From NCBI GenBank assembly GCA_016706845.1, contig JADJIV010000009.1, forward strand, positions 83,376 to 147,375: a stretch of DNA of 64,000 bases, given 5' to 3'. The stretch is from PNOJ01 sp016706845. Lineage in GTDB: Bacteria > Krumholzibacteriota > Krumholzibacteriia > LZORAL124-64-63. The notes under the pieces are model-generated. The model was not told the DNA's origin. It saw only the letters and a list, made by a program, of their open reading frames with translations, and did not search any database. Shown one piece after another: positions 27,800-36,352 of the stretch. The translations under genes and the position numbers were made by a program. How positions within the stretch are numbered: position 1 is the stretch's first letter; every line of letters begins with the position of its first letter.

Positions 27800-29512
27800 T
27801 CAGTATCCCGCCGCCTGCCCGTCCTTGCGCGACTCGCTGGCCCCGTAGTACACGCCCTGCGCGGCGTCGTACATGATGGCCTGGTAGCCGCCGAACGAGC
27901 CCACGTCCGCCCGGATGTCGTGGCCCATCCCGGCCAGGTCGCGGATCACCTCGGCGGCGAAGCCCGACTCGAGGCTGACCACGCCCCCGTCGGTCATCAG
28001 GGTGCCGGTGGGTTCGCTGGAGCCTTCGTGCAGGATGCGCGGGGCGTCGCCCGCCGCTTGCAGGTCCATCCCGAAATCCACCAGGTTGACGATGATCTGC
28101 GCCTGGCCCTGCGGCTGGGTGCTGCCCCCCATGACGCCGAAGCTGAGCCAGGGCTCGCCGTCGCGGGTGGCGAAGGCCGGGATGATGGTGTGGAAGGGGC
28201 GCTTGCCCGGCGCGTAGGTGTTGGCCTCGCCGGGTTTCAGGCTGAACAGCTCGCCGCGGTCCTGCAGGCAGAAGCCCAGGCCCTCGGGGCAGACGCCGCT
28301 GCCCATGCCGCGGTAGTTGCTCTGGATCAGGGACACCATGTTGCGGTCGGCGTCGGCGACGGTCAGGTAGATCGTGTCGCCCTGGCGCAGGGCCGGGTTG
28401 CCGGCGTCGACGCGGCGCGCGGCGCGGCGCGGGTCGATCAGCGCGCGGCGCTCGTCGGCGTAGGCCTTCGACAGCAGGCCGGCCACGGGCATGTCGGCGA
28501 AATCGGGGTCGGCGTAGAAGCGCGCCCGGTCCTCGAAGGCCAGCTTCTTGGCCTCGACGAACGCGTGGACGTACTCGCGGCTGCCGAAGCCCATCCCCGC
28601 GACGTCGTAGCCCTCGAGCAGGTTGAGGATCTGCAGGGTGGCGAGGCCCTGGCCGTTGGGCGGCAGCTCCCAGACCTCGACGCCGCGGTAGGTCGTCGAG
28701 ATGGGCTCGACCCACTCGCTGCGGTGGGCCGCGAGATCCTCGTAGCTCAGGAAGCCGCCGGCCCGCTGTACCGTGCCGGCGATGGTGCGCGCCATCTCCC
28801 CCTTATAGAAGGCGTCGCGACCCTCGCGGCCGATCCGCTCGAGGGTGGCCGCCAGCAGCGGGTTGGTCCACATCTCGCCCTTGGCCGGGCCGCGTCCGTC
28901 GCGCGTGAAGGCCTCGCGGAAGCCGGGGTGCTCGATCAGGTTCGGCACGCTGAGCCGCCAGTAGTGGGCGATGAGCTCGGAGACGGGGAAGCCCTCGCGG
29001 GCGTAGCGCACGGTCGGGGCCAGCAGATCGGACATCGGCAGCAGTCCGAACTTGGTGTGCAGTTCGAACCAGCCGTCGACGCAACCGGGCACCGAGATCG
29101 GCAGCGGGCCGCGCGGCGGCACGAACTCCAGGCCGCGCTTGCGGAACTCCTCCAGCGTGAGGGCGCGCGGCGAGCGCCCGCTGGCGTTCAGCCCGTAGAG
29201 CTTGCCGGACTTCGCATCCCAGACGATGGCGAACAGGTCGCCCCCGATGCCGCTGCCGGTGGGTTCCATCAGGCCGAGGGCGGCGTTGGCCGCGATGGCC
29301 GCGTCGACGGCCGAGCCGCCGGCCTTCAACACGTCCAGGGCGATCTGCGTGGCCAGGGGCTGGCTGGTGCAGGCCATGGCGTGCGGCGCGATCACTTCGG
29401 AGCGGGTGGTGAAGGCGCGGCCGGTGACGCGGTCGGCGGCGGGGGCGGCGCCGGCGGCCAGGACGGCGGCCAGCGCGATCAAGGCGGAATGCGCGACGCT
29501 CGATCCGGTCAT
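27800..29512 (-). CDS. ggt: Gamma-glutamyltransferase
   Basis: A 570-residue periplasmic gamma-glutamyltransferase, made as a proenzyme that cuts itself. The start at 29512 has a GAGGAG site and a signal peptide (LIALAAVLAAGAAPAA). Family marks: GGSAVDAAIAANAALGLMEP, GSGIGGDLFAIV, LPPNGQGLATLQILNLLEGY, the processing site DTIYLTVAD where the threonine after Asp becomes the nucleophile, NYRGMGSGV, and VMGGSTQPQGQAQI. It moves gamma-glutamyl groups from glutathione-like donors or hydrolyses them. It lies 26 bases after the membrane spermidine-synthase-like gene, so the two may share a transcript. Confidence 0.93.
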   Translation of the reverse strand: MTGSSVAHSALIALAAVLAAGAAPAADRVTGRAFTTRSEVIAPHAMACTSQPLATQIALDVLKAGGSAVDAAIAANAALGLMEPTGSGIGGDLFAIVWDAKSGKLYGLNASGRSPRALTLEEFRKRGLEFVPPRGPLPISVPGCVDGWFELHTKFGLLPMSDLLAPTVRYAREGFPVSELIAHYWRLSVPNLIEHPGFREAFTRDGRGPAKGEMWTNPLLAATLERIGREGRDAFYKGEMARTIAGTVQRAGGFLSYEDLAAHRSEWVEPISTTYRGVEVWELPPNGQGLATLQILNLLEGYDVAGMGFGSREYVHAFVEAKKLAFEDRARFYADPDFADMPVAGLLSKAYADERRALIDPRRAARRVDAGNPALRQGDTIYLTVADADRNMVSLIQSNYRGMGSGVCPEGLGFCLQDRGELFSLKPGEANTYAPGKRPFHTIIPAFATRDGEPWLSFGVMGGSTQPQGQAQIIVNLVDFGMDLQAAGDAPRILHEGSSEPTGTLMTDGGVVSLESGFAAEVIRDLAGMGHDIRADVGSFGGYQAIMYDAAQGVYYGASESRKDGQAAGY

Positions 29513-29538
29513 GGACGACTCCTCGGTTGGTCGCTGTA

Positions 29539-32526
29539 TCAGCGCGCGGTCGGCTCGGACCGTCGGTCCCAGGCGGCGGCGGCCTTGCCCAGGATGTCCC
29601 GAGCCCGCGCGACCGCCTGGTATTCGTCCGGCGGCGCGGGGGCGGGACCGAAGCTCGGACCCCACGCGGTGCGCAGGGCGGCCATCAGCTCCGTCGCGCA
29701 GGCCCGCTCGGCGAGGTCGAGAGCTGCGGGATCGCCCGACAAGTACGCATCGGCGAGCATCTCGCGCGTGTCGGGATCGACGACCGCGACGACCGACCAG
29801 CGCTCGCTGGGCCGCATCGCGACGGCGGTCGGCTGGAAGGGCCGGTGCCTCCCCCCCGACCTGACGACGAAGCTTTCGGAGGCCAGGGGACGCGGCTGCG
29901 CCGCGCGCTGGGCCGCCTCCTCGCGCCGCAGGTAGCCGCCCGGGGCGTAGTCGGGATGGCGTTCCGCCAGCGACCGCGAGAGCGACGCGAACTCCGGGCC
30001 CGGCAGCGCGCCGCCCAGCGCGAGCACGTGGGCGCGGTCGGCCAGGCGCGCCGCTTCGGGACGACCGCCGGCGCCGGCGGCCGCAAGCTCCGGCGGCGTC
30101 TCGCGGTACCCGATCAGCGCCGCCATGTTCGCGGCCATCAGCTCCGGCCGGCCGATCGAACGCGGCGCCGAGAATTCCAGCCGCAGGTTGTCGTCGGTGT
30201 TGACGAGTCCGTCCACGGCGTCGGCGAAAGCCCGCGCGCCGCGGGGGCCGGTCAGGCAGTAGTCGAGCAGGCCCGTCTCTCCCGCCATGTTCACCGCCGC
30301 CAGGTCGGCGGCCACGGCGCCCGCCGAGGCGCGTCTCGCCAGTGCCTCGGGATCGATCGCGAACGGCTGGTTGCTGCCGATCAGCTCGGCGTCCCACCAA
30401 GTCAGCCAGACCAGCACGTGCTCGAAGTTGCGGGCGAACGTGCGCACGACCGTCCCGACGTCCTGCGGCGTCAGCTCGTAGAGGGGCAGCCACTGCGCGA
30501 TGATGCCGCCCGGCGCCAACCGCGACGCCGCCAGCCGGAAGTACTCGTCGGTGTAGAGGTAGGCCGCCCCGCCCGACCAGGGGTGGATCGGATCCGCCGT
30601 GATGACGTCGAAGCGCTCGTCGGTCACGGCCAGGAAATTGCGCCCGTCGTCGTGGACGACGCGGACCTTGGGGTTGTCGAGCGCCCGGTGGTTCCACTCC
30701 GCGAACGTGCGCGTGGCCGGCAGCACGTCCCGCTCGATCTCCGCCAGGGTGATCGAGCGCGCCTCGGGGTGCAGGGTCGTCGCCCCCAGCGTCATGCCGC
30801 TGCCCGATCCCAGCACGAACACGCGCTCCGGCGCCGGGTGCAGGAGCATCGGCACGTGGCCGAGCGCGTATTGGCACTGCATGTCGGCCCGCACGGTGGT
30901 GGCCTCGGAGCGGCCGTTGACGATGAAGGCCTGGTCGCCGCCCAGGGGCCGGATGACGCTGATCGTCTCGTTGACCCCCTCGTGGTAGTAGACGACGTCC
31001 ACGATCTCGAGCCCGCGCTCGATGCGCTCGCGCGACTCGAACAGGTCGCGCTGGTTGTTGACGAAGATCGCGAAGTAGCGCGGGTTCCAGAGCAGGTTGC
31101 GGGCGCCGCCGGCGCCGAGGGCGGCCAGCAGCGCGAACACGGCCACGGCCGCCGCGACCGCCGCGCGCCTGCCGGCGGCGCGCGCCGCGATCACGGCGCC
31201 GGCGCCCGCCTGCAGCGCGACCAGCAGCAGCAGGGAGCGCTCCACGCCGAACGCCTGGACCAGGACGAAGCCAGCCGCCGCGGCGCCGAGGATGGCGCCG
31301 GCGGTGTTGCAGGTGGCGACGTCGCCGACCGCACGCCCGACGCGACGACGCCCCGCCGCCACGACGGAGGTCGCCAGCGGGAAGGCGGCGCCCGAGAGCG
31401 CGGCCGGCACCAGCATGACGGCGACCGCGACGATCGCCGTCGCCGCGTTGCGGGCGCCGGGCGCCGGACCGTCGCCGCCGAACACGCCCTGCAGGCGCAG
31501 CGCGTGCTCCGGCAGCCGGCTCATCAGGGCCGTGGTCGCCAGCGCGGCCGTCGCCAGTGCGATCTCGACCATCGCGAACGCCGCGACGGGTCCGCGGTCG
31601 TCCTCCCGCCGACGGCGACGCGCCAGCCACGCACCGCACAGGAAGCTGCCCAGCGTGATGCCGCCCAGGAAGGCGGCCAGCATGATCGCGAAGCTGTAGG
31701 TCGAGGTCCCGACCACCATGGTCAGCGTGCGGGTCCAGAGCACCTCGTAGCCGAGAGCGCAGAAGCCGCTCACGGCGATGCCGCCGAGCGCGAAGCGCTC
31801 GTGCCAGGACGCGGGTCCGGCGGGACGGTCCTGAGCGATCGCGTTCGGCACGGTCGCGTGCGCCGACACACGATCCCGCCTCCCCAGCGCCAGGGCCGCC
31901 GCACCGACCAGGGCATTCAGCCCGACCGCCACCATCATCGTCGCCTCGACGCCGAACCGGCCCAGCAGCACGAACCCCGACAGCAGCACGCCCGCCACCG
32001 CACCGAGCGTGTTGGTCGCGTAGAGCCGCGCGACGCGTCCACGCCCCTCATCGTCGCCGCCGACCACCAGACGCGACAGCACCGGCAGCGTCCCGCCCAT
32101 GAGCGTGGTCGGCACGATCATCGCGCCCGCGGCGAGCGCGACCCGCATCGCGGTCAGCAGGGCGGGGTGGCCGTCTGCGGCTCGGGCGAGCGGCGCGTAG
32201 AAAGCGGTGGCATGGTCGACGAACAGCATGAAACCGAGGCCGCAGACACCGATGCCCAGCTCCAGCAAGCCGTACAGGCGCAGCGGTCGCGCCGTCCGGT
32301 CGGCACGGCGTCCCAGCCAGGCGCTGCCGAGGGCCAGACCGCCCATGAACACGGCCAGCACGGTCGCCACCGCCAGGTGGGTGCCGCCGAACACCAGGCT
32401 CAGCGAACGGGCCCAGGTCACTTGGTAAACCAACGCGGCGGCGCCGGAGAGGAAGAACAGCACGTGGAGGATGGGGGAAGCGATCGGGCGGCTTGGCGGA
32501 TGGGGCTCCCTCGGCGTGCGCTCCAT
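29539..32526 (-). CDS. Fused MFS-like membrane / spermidine-synthase-like protein
   Basis: A 995-residue protein. The start at 32526 has an AAGGAG site; the open frame runs further up only by chance. The N-terminal 520 residues hold about 14 hydrophobic helices arranged as two related halves (GAAALVYQVTWARSLSLVFG and GFCALGYEVLWTRTLTMVVG mark the two starts). The soluble part has a spermidine-synthase-like methyltransferase fold: VFVLGSGSGMTLGATTLHP, ITLAEIERDVL, VHDDGRNFL, FDVITADPIHPW. About 200 further residues at the C-terminus are unassigned. Such fused proteins are common in uncultured bacteria, and aminopropyl transfer has not been shown for them. Confidence 0.85.
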   Translation of the reverse strand: MERTPREPHPPSRPIASPILHVLFFLSGAAALVYQVTWARSLSLVFGGTHLAVATVLAVFMGGLALGSAWLGRRADRTARPLRLYGLLELGIGVCGLGFMLFVDHATAFYAPLARAADGHPALLTAMRVALAAGAMIVPTTLMGGTLPVLSRLVVGGDDEGRGRVARLYATNTLGAVAGVLLSGFVLLGRFGVEATMMVAVGLNALVGAAALALGRRDRVSAHATVPNAIAQDRPAGPASWHERFALGGIAVSGFCALGYEVLWTRTLTMVVGTSTYSFAIMLAAFLGGITLGSFLCGAWLARRRRREDDRGPVAAFAMVEIALATAALATTALMSRLPEHALRLQGVFGGDGPAPGARNAATAIVAVAVMLVPAALSGAAFPLATSVVAAGRRRVGRAVGDVATCNTAGAILGAAAAGFVLVQAFGVERSLLLLVALQAGAGAVIAARAAGRRAAVAAAVAVFALLAALGAGGARNLLWNPRYFAIFVNNQRDLFESRERIERGLEIVDVVYYHEGVNETISVIRPLGGDQAFIVNGRSEATTVRADMQCQYALGHVPMLLHPAPERVFVLGSGSGMTLGATTLHPEARSITLAEIERDVLPATRTFAEWNHRALDNPKVRVVHDDGRNFLAVTDERFDVITADPIHPWSGGAAYLYTDEYFRLAASRLAPGGIIAQWLPLYELTPQDVGTVVRTFARNFEHVLVWLTWWDAELIGSNQPFAIDPEALARRASAGAVAADLAAVNMAGETGLLDYCLTGPRGARAFADAVDGLVNTDDNLRLEFSAPRSIGRPELMAANMAALIGYRETPPELAAAGAGGRPEAARLADRAHVLALGGALPGPEFASLSRSLAERHPDYAPGGYLRREEAAQRAAQPRPLASESFVVRSGGRHRPFQPTAVAMRPSERWSVVAVVDPDTREMLADAYLSGDPAALDLAERACATELMAALRTAWGPSFGPAPAPPDEYQAVARARDILGKAAAAWDRRSEPTAR

Positions 32527-32671
32527 GGGGCTCCTTGGCGGGTCGGCGATCCTCCGAATACGAGTCATCGACCGGAACCATACCAGAGCGCATGCGGCGG
32601 AGGAAGCACAAGCGGTCGCCGTGGATGTCGGCCCGGCCCGCATCATCGCGGACCGGGCCGACGCACCCGTG

Positions 32672-33427
32672 CTACTCGAACAGGGCTTTGACTTCGCCCC
32701 AGGTCGCAGCCTCGTCGGCGACGATCCCGTGGGGCTCGAAGCCGATGTTGACGCCGATGCCGTCGCCGCGGATCAGGCTCTGGTTCACGGTGAGGCTCGA
32801 CACCGCGTCGTCGATGCGCACCACGCCCAGCTGCGTGTTCCACCAGGGGTTGGCGCCGCCGGCGCCCGTGACCGAGTTCTGCACCGAGAACGTGCCCGCC
32901 CCGCCGGTGAACTGCGAAGCGCCGGCGGTGACGTCGCCGATGTAGTCGCCCAGGAACGTGCCATTCTGGTTGACGGTCGTCACGGAGGCGCCGCCGCCGA
33001 AGCTGGTGGTGGCGCCGAGGCCGATGGTCCCGACGAAGACCGAACCCGCCGGCAGCGTGCCCGCGAACGTGTAGGTGATGGTGCCCGGCTCCGGCCCCAG
33101 CAGGCCGGCATCGAAGATGGTGCCGAAGTGCTCGTAGTTGGACCACGAGTACGTGTCCGGCCCGCTGGTGACGCTGCCCACCGTGTAGGCGGGGTTCTGG
33201 TAGCGCCCGTGCGTCCAGTGGGCGGGGACCGAGTAGGTGACCGTGACGTTGCCGATGCCCGGCACGAAGAACACCGAGCCGTTGGGCACCACCGAGCCGA
33301 ACGCGTTCGGCGACATGTCCAGCCAGGTGATCGAGTAGGCCGCCGCCGACGCCGTGGTCGGCAGGGACACCGCGGTCACGGCCAGGGCGAGGCAGAGGAT
33401 CGTCAGCAGGGCTTTAGTGTGGCGCAT
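32672..33427 (-). CDS. Secreted beta-rich protein with C-terminal WGEVK motif
   Basis: A 251-residue secreted protein. The ATG at 33427 has an AAGGAG site and a signal peptide (LLTILCLALAVTAVSLPTTASA). The mature part is Ser/Thr/Gly-rich and probably all beta strands, without repeats or catalytic motifs. The end reads DEAATWGEVKALFE, the third example in this window of the W-G-x-V-K tail on a secreted protein without a FlgD domain. An AT-rich leader at 33500-33620 probably holds the promoter. Confidence 0.7.
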   Translation of the reverse strand: MRHTKALLTILCLALAVTAVSLPTTASAAAYSITWLDMSPNAFGSVVPNGSVFFVPGIGNVTVTYSVPAHWTHGRYQNPAYTVGSVTSGPDTYSWSNYEHFGTIFDAGLLGPEPGTITYTFAGTLPAGSVFVGTIGLGATTSFGGGASVTTVNQNGTFLGDYIGDVTAGASQFTGGAGTFSVQNSVTGAGGANPWWNTQLGVVRIDDAVSSLTVNQSLIRGDGIGVNIGFEPHGIVADEAATWGEVKALFE

Positions 33428-33657
33428 CGATGACTCCTTGGGGATCGCTCCGGGTCTGCCCGCACGCGACACGGGCTTGCGTCGCGCGGGTAGAGACATG
33501 GTCGAGACTCCCCATCAACCAATAACGAGATGCAGTGTCAATATCGTTAATAGATGTGGACACCCTCCGTCCGGCGCAACCGCCTCCGGGGCAGCATCAT
33601 GGCAAGATATTATTACATGGTAAGTTGCGGACGATTCCTCTGCGGAGCGCCGGCGTC

Positions 33658-34131
33658 CTAGCTCCCGAGCCGCACCAGCAGCCACCGCAGCCCCAGGCTG
33701 ACGCCGGCGCCCAGCACGGCCCCGGCCAGCACCTCGCGCGGCGTGTGCCCCAGGAATTCCTTCAGCTTGTGGCGGTTGAGCCGGTGGTCCGGCGCGAGCA
33801 GCTCGCGCACGATCACGTTCAGGGCCTGGGCCTGCAGGCTCGCGGAGCGGCGCAGGCCGGCGGCGTCGAACATCGTGACCAGCGCGAAGCAGGCGGCCAC
33901 GGCGAACACCGGCGAGTTCCAGCCGGCGACCAGGCCGACCGAGACGCCCAAGGCCGTCACGGTGGAGCTGTGGCTCGAGGGCATGCCGCCGGTGGCGACC
34001 AGCAGGTCGAAGTTCGGGCGGCCGAGCTTGCGCCAGTCGCGCCCGAACTTGATGAGCTGGGCGACGGTGTTGGCGACGACCAGGGCGACGAGGGCTTCGA
34101 GGCCCGTATCGTGGATCGTGCCGATGATCAT
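33658..34131 (-). CDS. Divergent PAP2 (DUF212) membrane protein
   Basis: A 157-residue membrane protein of the DUF212/divergent PAP2 family (YuiD-like). It shows NTVAQLIKFG, the GGMPSSHSSTVTALG phosphatase-like motif, ALVTMFDAAGLRRSASLQA, and LKEFLGHTPREVLAGAVLG with four to five hydrophobic segments. It keeps the PSSH and HTPxE elements of lipid phosphatases but lacks the full PAP2 signature; the substrate is unknown. Confidence 0.88.
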   Translation of the reverse strand: MIIGTIHDTGLEALVALVVANTVAQLIKFGRDWRKLGRPNFDLLVATGGMPSSHSSTVTALGVSVGLVAGWNSPVFAVAACFALVTMFDAAGLRRSASLQAQALNVIVRELLAPDHRLNRHKLKEFLGHTPREVLAGAVLGAGVSLGLRWLLVRLGS

Positions 34132-34195
34132 CTCCGGCTCCTGCTGTGGCGGCTAGTCGGTCCGGCGGCGTCGCCGGAAACCAGGCGCCGAACCA

Positions 34196-34771
34196 TCAGG
34201 CTTCCTTCAGCGCTCGAAGCAGCAGGTCCGACACGCCGAGCGTCGGCGCCCAGCGCTCGAGATACGCGACCTCCAGCGATGCGCCCTGCACCTTCACCAC
34301 GCCGACGATGTCGCGCCATTGCCGCTCCGAAGTCTGGTTCCCGAGCTTGTACCAGACCATCTTGTGGAGCAGGGTGTCCTCCGGGCTTGCGAAGTTGATC
34401 GAAACCGCGCCTCCGGGCACGTCGATTTGCTCTGGACGCGCTCTCGCCATCTCCTCGCAGGACCAGGAATCCCCGCGAGCCACGAAGATGTCGGCCTTGA
34501 ACATCGTTTCGAGGTCGACGACGTTGAACGACTCGTGCCGGTCGACGGCATCCCGGATCATCACGGCATCGGCATAGAACCCGCCACTGAGCGCGGCGGA
34601 AAGGCCATCCACATGGGAGAGTTCGAGGTCGGCGACCAGATCCACGTCCTGCGTGGCGCGAGGGATCCCGTAGAGCGAGCTGGCCAACGAGCCTCCCACG
34701 AGGTAACGAATTCCGAGCGCATCGAAGATGCGGACGAGCCTCGCCAGGACGAGGATGGGTTCGGAGAGCAT
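34196..34771 (-). CDS. Nucleotidyltransferase-fold protein, likely toxin of a toxin-antitoxin pair
   Basis: A 191-residue protein with a minimal nucleotidyltransferase core: YLVGGSLASSLYGIPRATQD followed by VDLVADL gives the G-G-S and D-x-D pattern. Later parts (INFASPEDTLLHKMVWYKL, RQWRDIVGVVKVQG) match AbiEii-like or DUF6036-like enzymes. Its ATG shares one base with the stop of the small gene upstream (TGATG), so translation is coupled, as in toxin-antitoxin operons. Nucleotide transfer to tRNA is known for relatives of this fold; here it is only inferred. Confidence 0.7.
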   Translation of the reverse strand: MLSEPILVLARLVRIFDALGIRYLVGGSLASSLYGIPRATQDVDLVADLELSHVDGLSAALSGGFYADAVMIRDAVDRHESFNVVDLETMFKADIFVARGDSWSCEEMARARPEQIDVPGGAVSINFASPEDTLLHKMVWYKLGNQTSERQWRDIVGVVKVQGASLEVAYLERWAPTLGVSDLLLRALKEA

Positions 34772-35034
34772 CAGTACCCCTCCTTGCCGACATCCCAGCC
34801 GAAGGCGCGCACCATCAGGTTCGGATCGAGCCACCGCGAGGCGACCCGTAGCGCCAGCTCCCGCTCCTCGGCGCCCGGGTGACGGCGACGGACGTCGAGC
34901 AGCGCGAGCTCCTGGACAGCTCTCGTGAGCGCCCGGACGCGCTCGAGTTTCTGGGCGTGCGACATGTTGCGGTAGCCGGCGACCAGGTAGGCCTCGATCG
35001 CGGGATGGGTGTCGTTCGGCGTGCCTGAACTCAT
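34771..35034 (-). CDS. Small helical protein coupled to the nucleotidyltransferase, likely antitoxin
   Basis: An 87-residue, mainly helical protein (IEAYLVAGYRNMSHAQKLER, then VRALTRAVQELALLDVRRRH and ELALRVASRWLDPNLM). I recall the same pattern of a short protein placed directly before nucleotidyltransferase-fold genes in other bacteria. The start at 35034 is the first ATG giving a normal-length protein. The gene runs straight into the toxin-like gene, sharing one base. It has no HTH motif, so regulation by it would be indirect. Confidence 0.6.
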   Translation of the reverse strand: MSSGTPNDTHPAIEAYLVAGYRNMSHAQKLERVRALTRAVQELALLDVRRRHPGAEERELALRVASRWLDPNLMVRAFGWDVGKEGY

Positions 35035-35216
35035 GGGCTCGTCCTGCCGCATGCCGCGGCTTGTTGCAAAGGCCGTGCTCCTGTGGCGGATTGCCTGGCA
35101 GCACCGCAGGATATCACAACAAGGTGCCGACGAGGAAGCCGCCATTCCGATCGGAGGCCGTCCTGGTCGATGCGGGCGGCGGAAACGCTGGTGCGGCAGT
35201 CGGCGCTGGTCCCGTC

Positions 35217-36119
35217 CTAGCTCCGTCCCGACTCCAGCCCGTCGGCCAGCGCCGCGATCTCCTCCCGCATCGCCAACCGGTCTAGCCAGGGCGCCGGAAT
35301 GCCATCCTCACCGTAGAACGCGCCGGCCACCTGGCCGCACACCGCGGCCGTGGTGTCGGCGTCGTCACCCAGGTTCGCAGCGGCGAGCACCGCGTCGGCG
35401 AAGCTGTCGGTGCGCGAGAAGGCCCACAGGGCGGCCTCGAGCGACTCCACGACGTAGCCCGTGCCGCGGATGACGTGCTCGGACTTGTCGCGGTAGCCGC
35501 CGCGCGCGATCGCGGCGATCCGCGGCGCCGCGGCGAAGCCGTCCGCGTCGCCGAGCAGGACGGCGTCCTTCGGCTCGCCCCGCAGCGCCCGCACGAGGAT
35601 CCGGGCGAACAGCCGGCAGGCGTCGACGCACTCCGGGGCGCCGTGCGTGGTGCGCGAGCTCTCGCCGGCGAAACGTTCCGCGGCGTCGATATCCGGGCAC
35701 CAGAACATCGGGACCGGCGCGAGGCGCATGAGGCTGCCGTTGCCGGCCGTGTCGGGGTTCGTGGAACCGGCGAACGGATCGCCGTCGCGGCGGTAGCGCG
35801 CCAGGGCGGCCTTGGTCGCGTTGCCGGCGTCGAAGCAGATGCCGGTGCTGCTCAGGTAGCCCTCGTAACGCCAACGGCAGTAGCGGCGCATCTGGTCCTC
35901 GGCGTCGAAGTCGCCCCGTTCGACGAGGCTGGTCGCCAGGCAGAGCGCCATCGAGGTGTCGTCGGTCCACTGGCCGGGCAACAGCCCGAACGGTCCTCCG
36001 CCCACCATGTCCATCAGCGGCGCGAAGGAGCCGCGTGGGCGGAACTCCACGGTGGTGCCGACGGCGTCGCCCGCGGCCAGGCCGAGGAGGCAGCCGCGGA
36101 ATCTCGAACTGCAGTTCAT
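35217..36119 (-). CDS. ADP-ribosylglycohydrolase family protein
   Basis: A 300-residue enzyme of the ARH/DraG fold. The two metal-binding sites are complete: GQWTDDTSMALCLA near residue 50 and NLGDDADTTAAVCGQVAGA near residue 270. Other family segments are RGCLLGLAAGDAVGTTVEF and NGSLMRLAPVPMF. It removes ADP-ribose from proteins or related substrates; the target is unknown. The start at 36119 has a GGAGG site. Confidence 0.9.
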   Translation of the reverse strand: MNCSSRFRGCLLGLAAGDAVGTTVEFRPRGSFAPLMDMVGGGPFGLLPGQWTDDTSMALCLATSLVERGDFDAEDQMRRYCRWRYEGYLSSTGICFDAGNATKAALARYRRDGDPFAGSTNPDTAGNGSLMRLAPVPMFWCPDIDAAERFAGESSRTTHGAPECVDACRLFARILVRALRGEPKDAVLLGDADGFAAAPRIAAIARGGYRDKSEHVIRGTGYVVESLEAALWAFSRTDSFADAVLAAANLGDDADTTAAVCGQVAGAFYGEDGIPAPWLDRLAMREEIAALADGLESGRS

Positions 36120-36352
36120 GAGCCCCTCCGCTTGCGAACCACGCCGCGTCATCTTACCAGCCGGCTGTCGCCGTGAGATAGGCATTCCAGGGCCGGGGGG
36201 GGGCCTGATCCCGCGACCGCCCCCTTTTCATATCATAAATTCGCAACAGGTTGCGGTCGCCGCCCCCTTGATCTCCTTTAAATAAGTCGGATATGCTCCT
36301 GAATTCCTGGTGCCGAGGACATACCTATTATACCGACTCGAGGAGCCCCGTG

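Noticed and set aside
29513..31639. Upstream extension of the gamma-glutamyltransferase frame
   Set aside because: The extension lies over the spermidine-synthase-like gene and is Arg/Ala-rich noise. A signal peptide and ribosome site fix the start at 29512.
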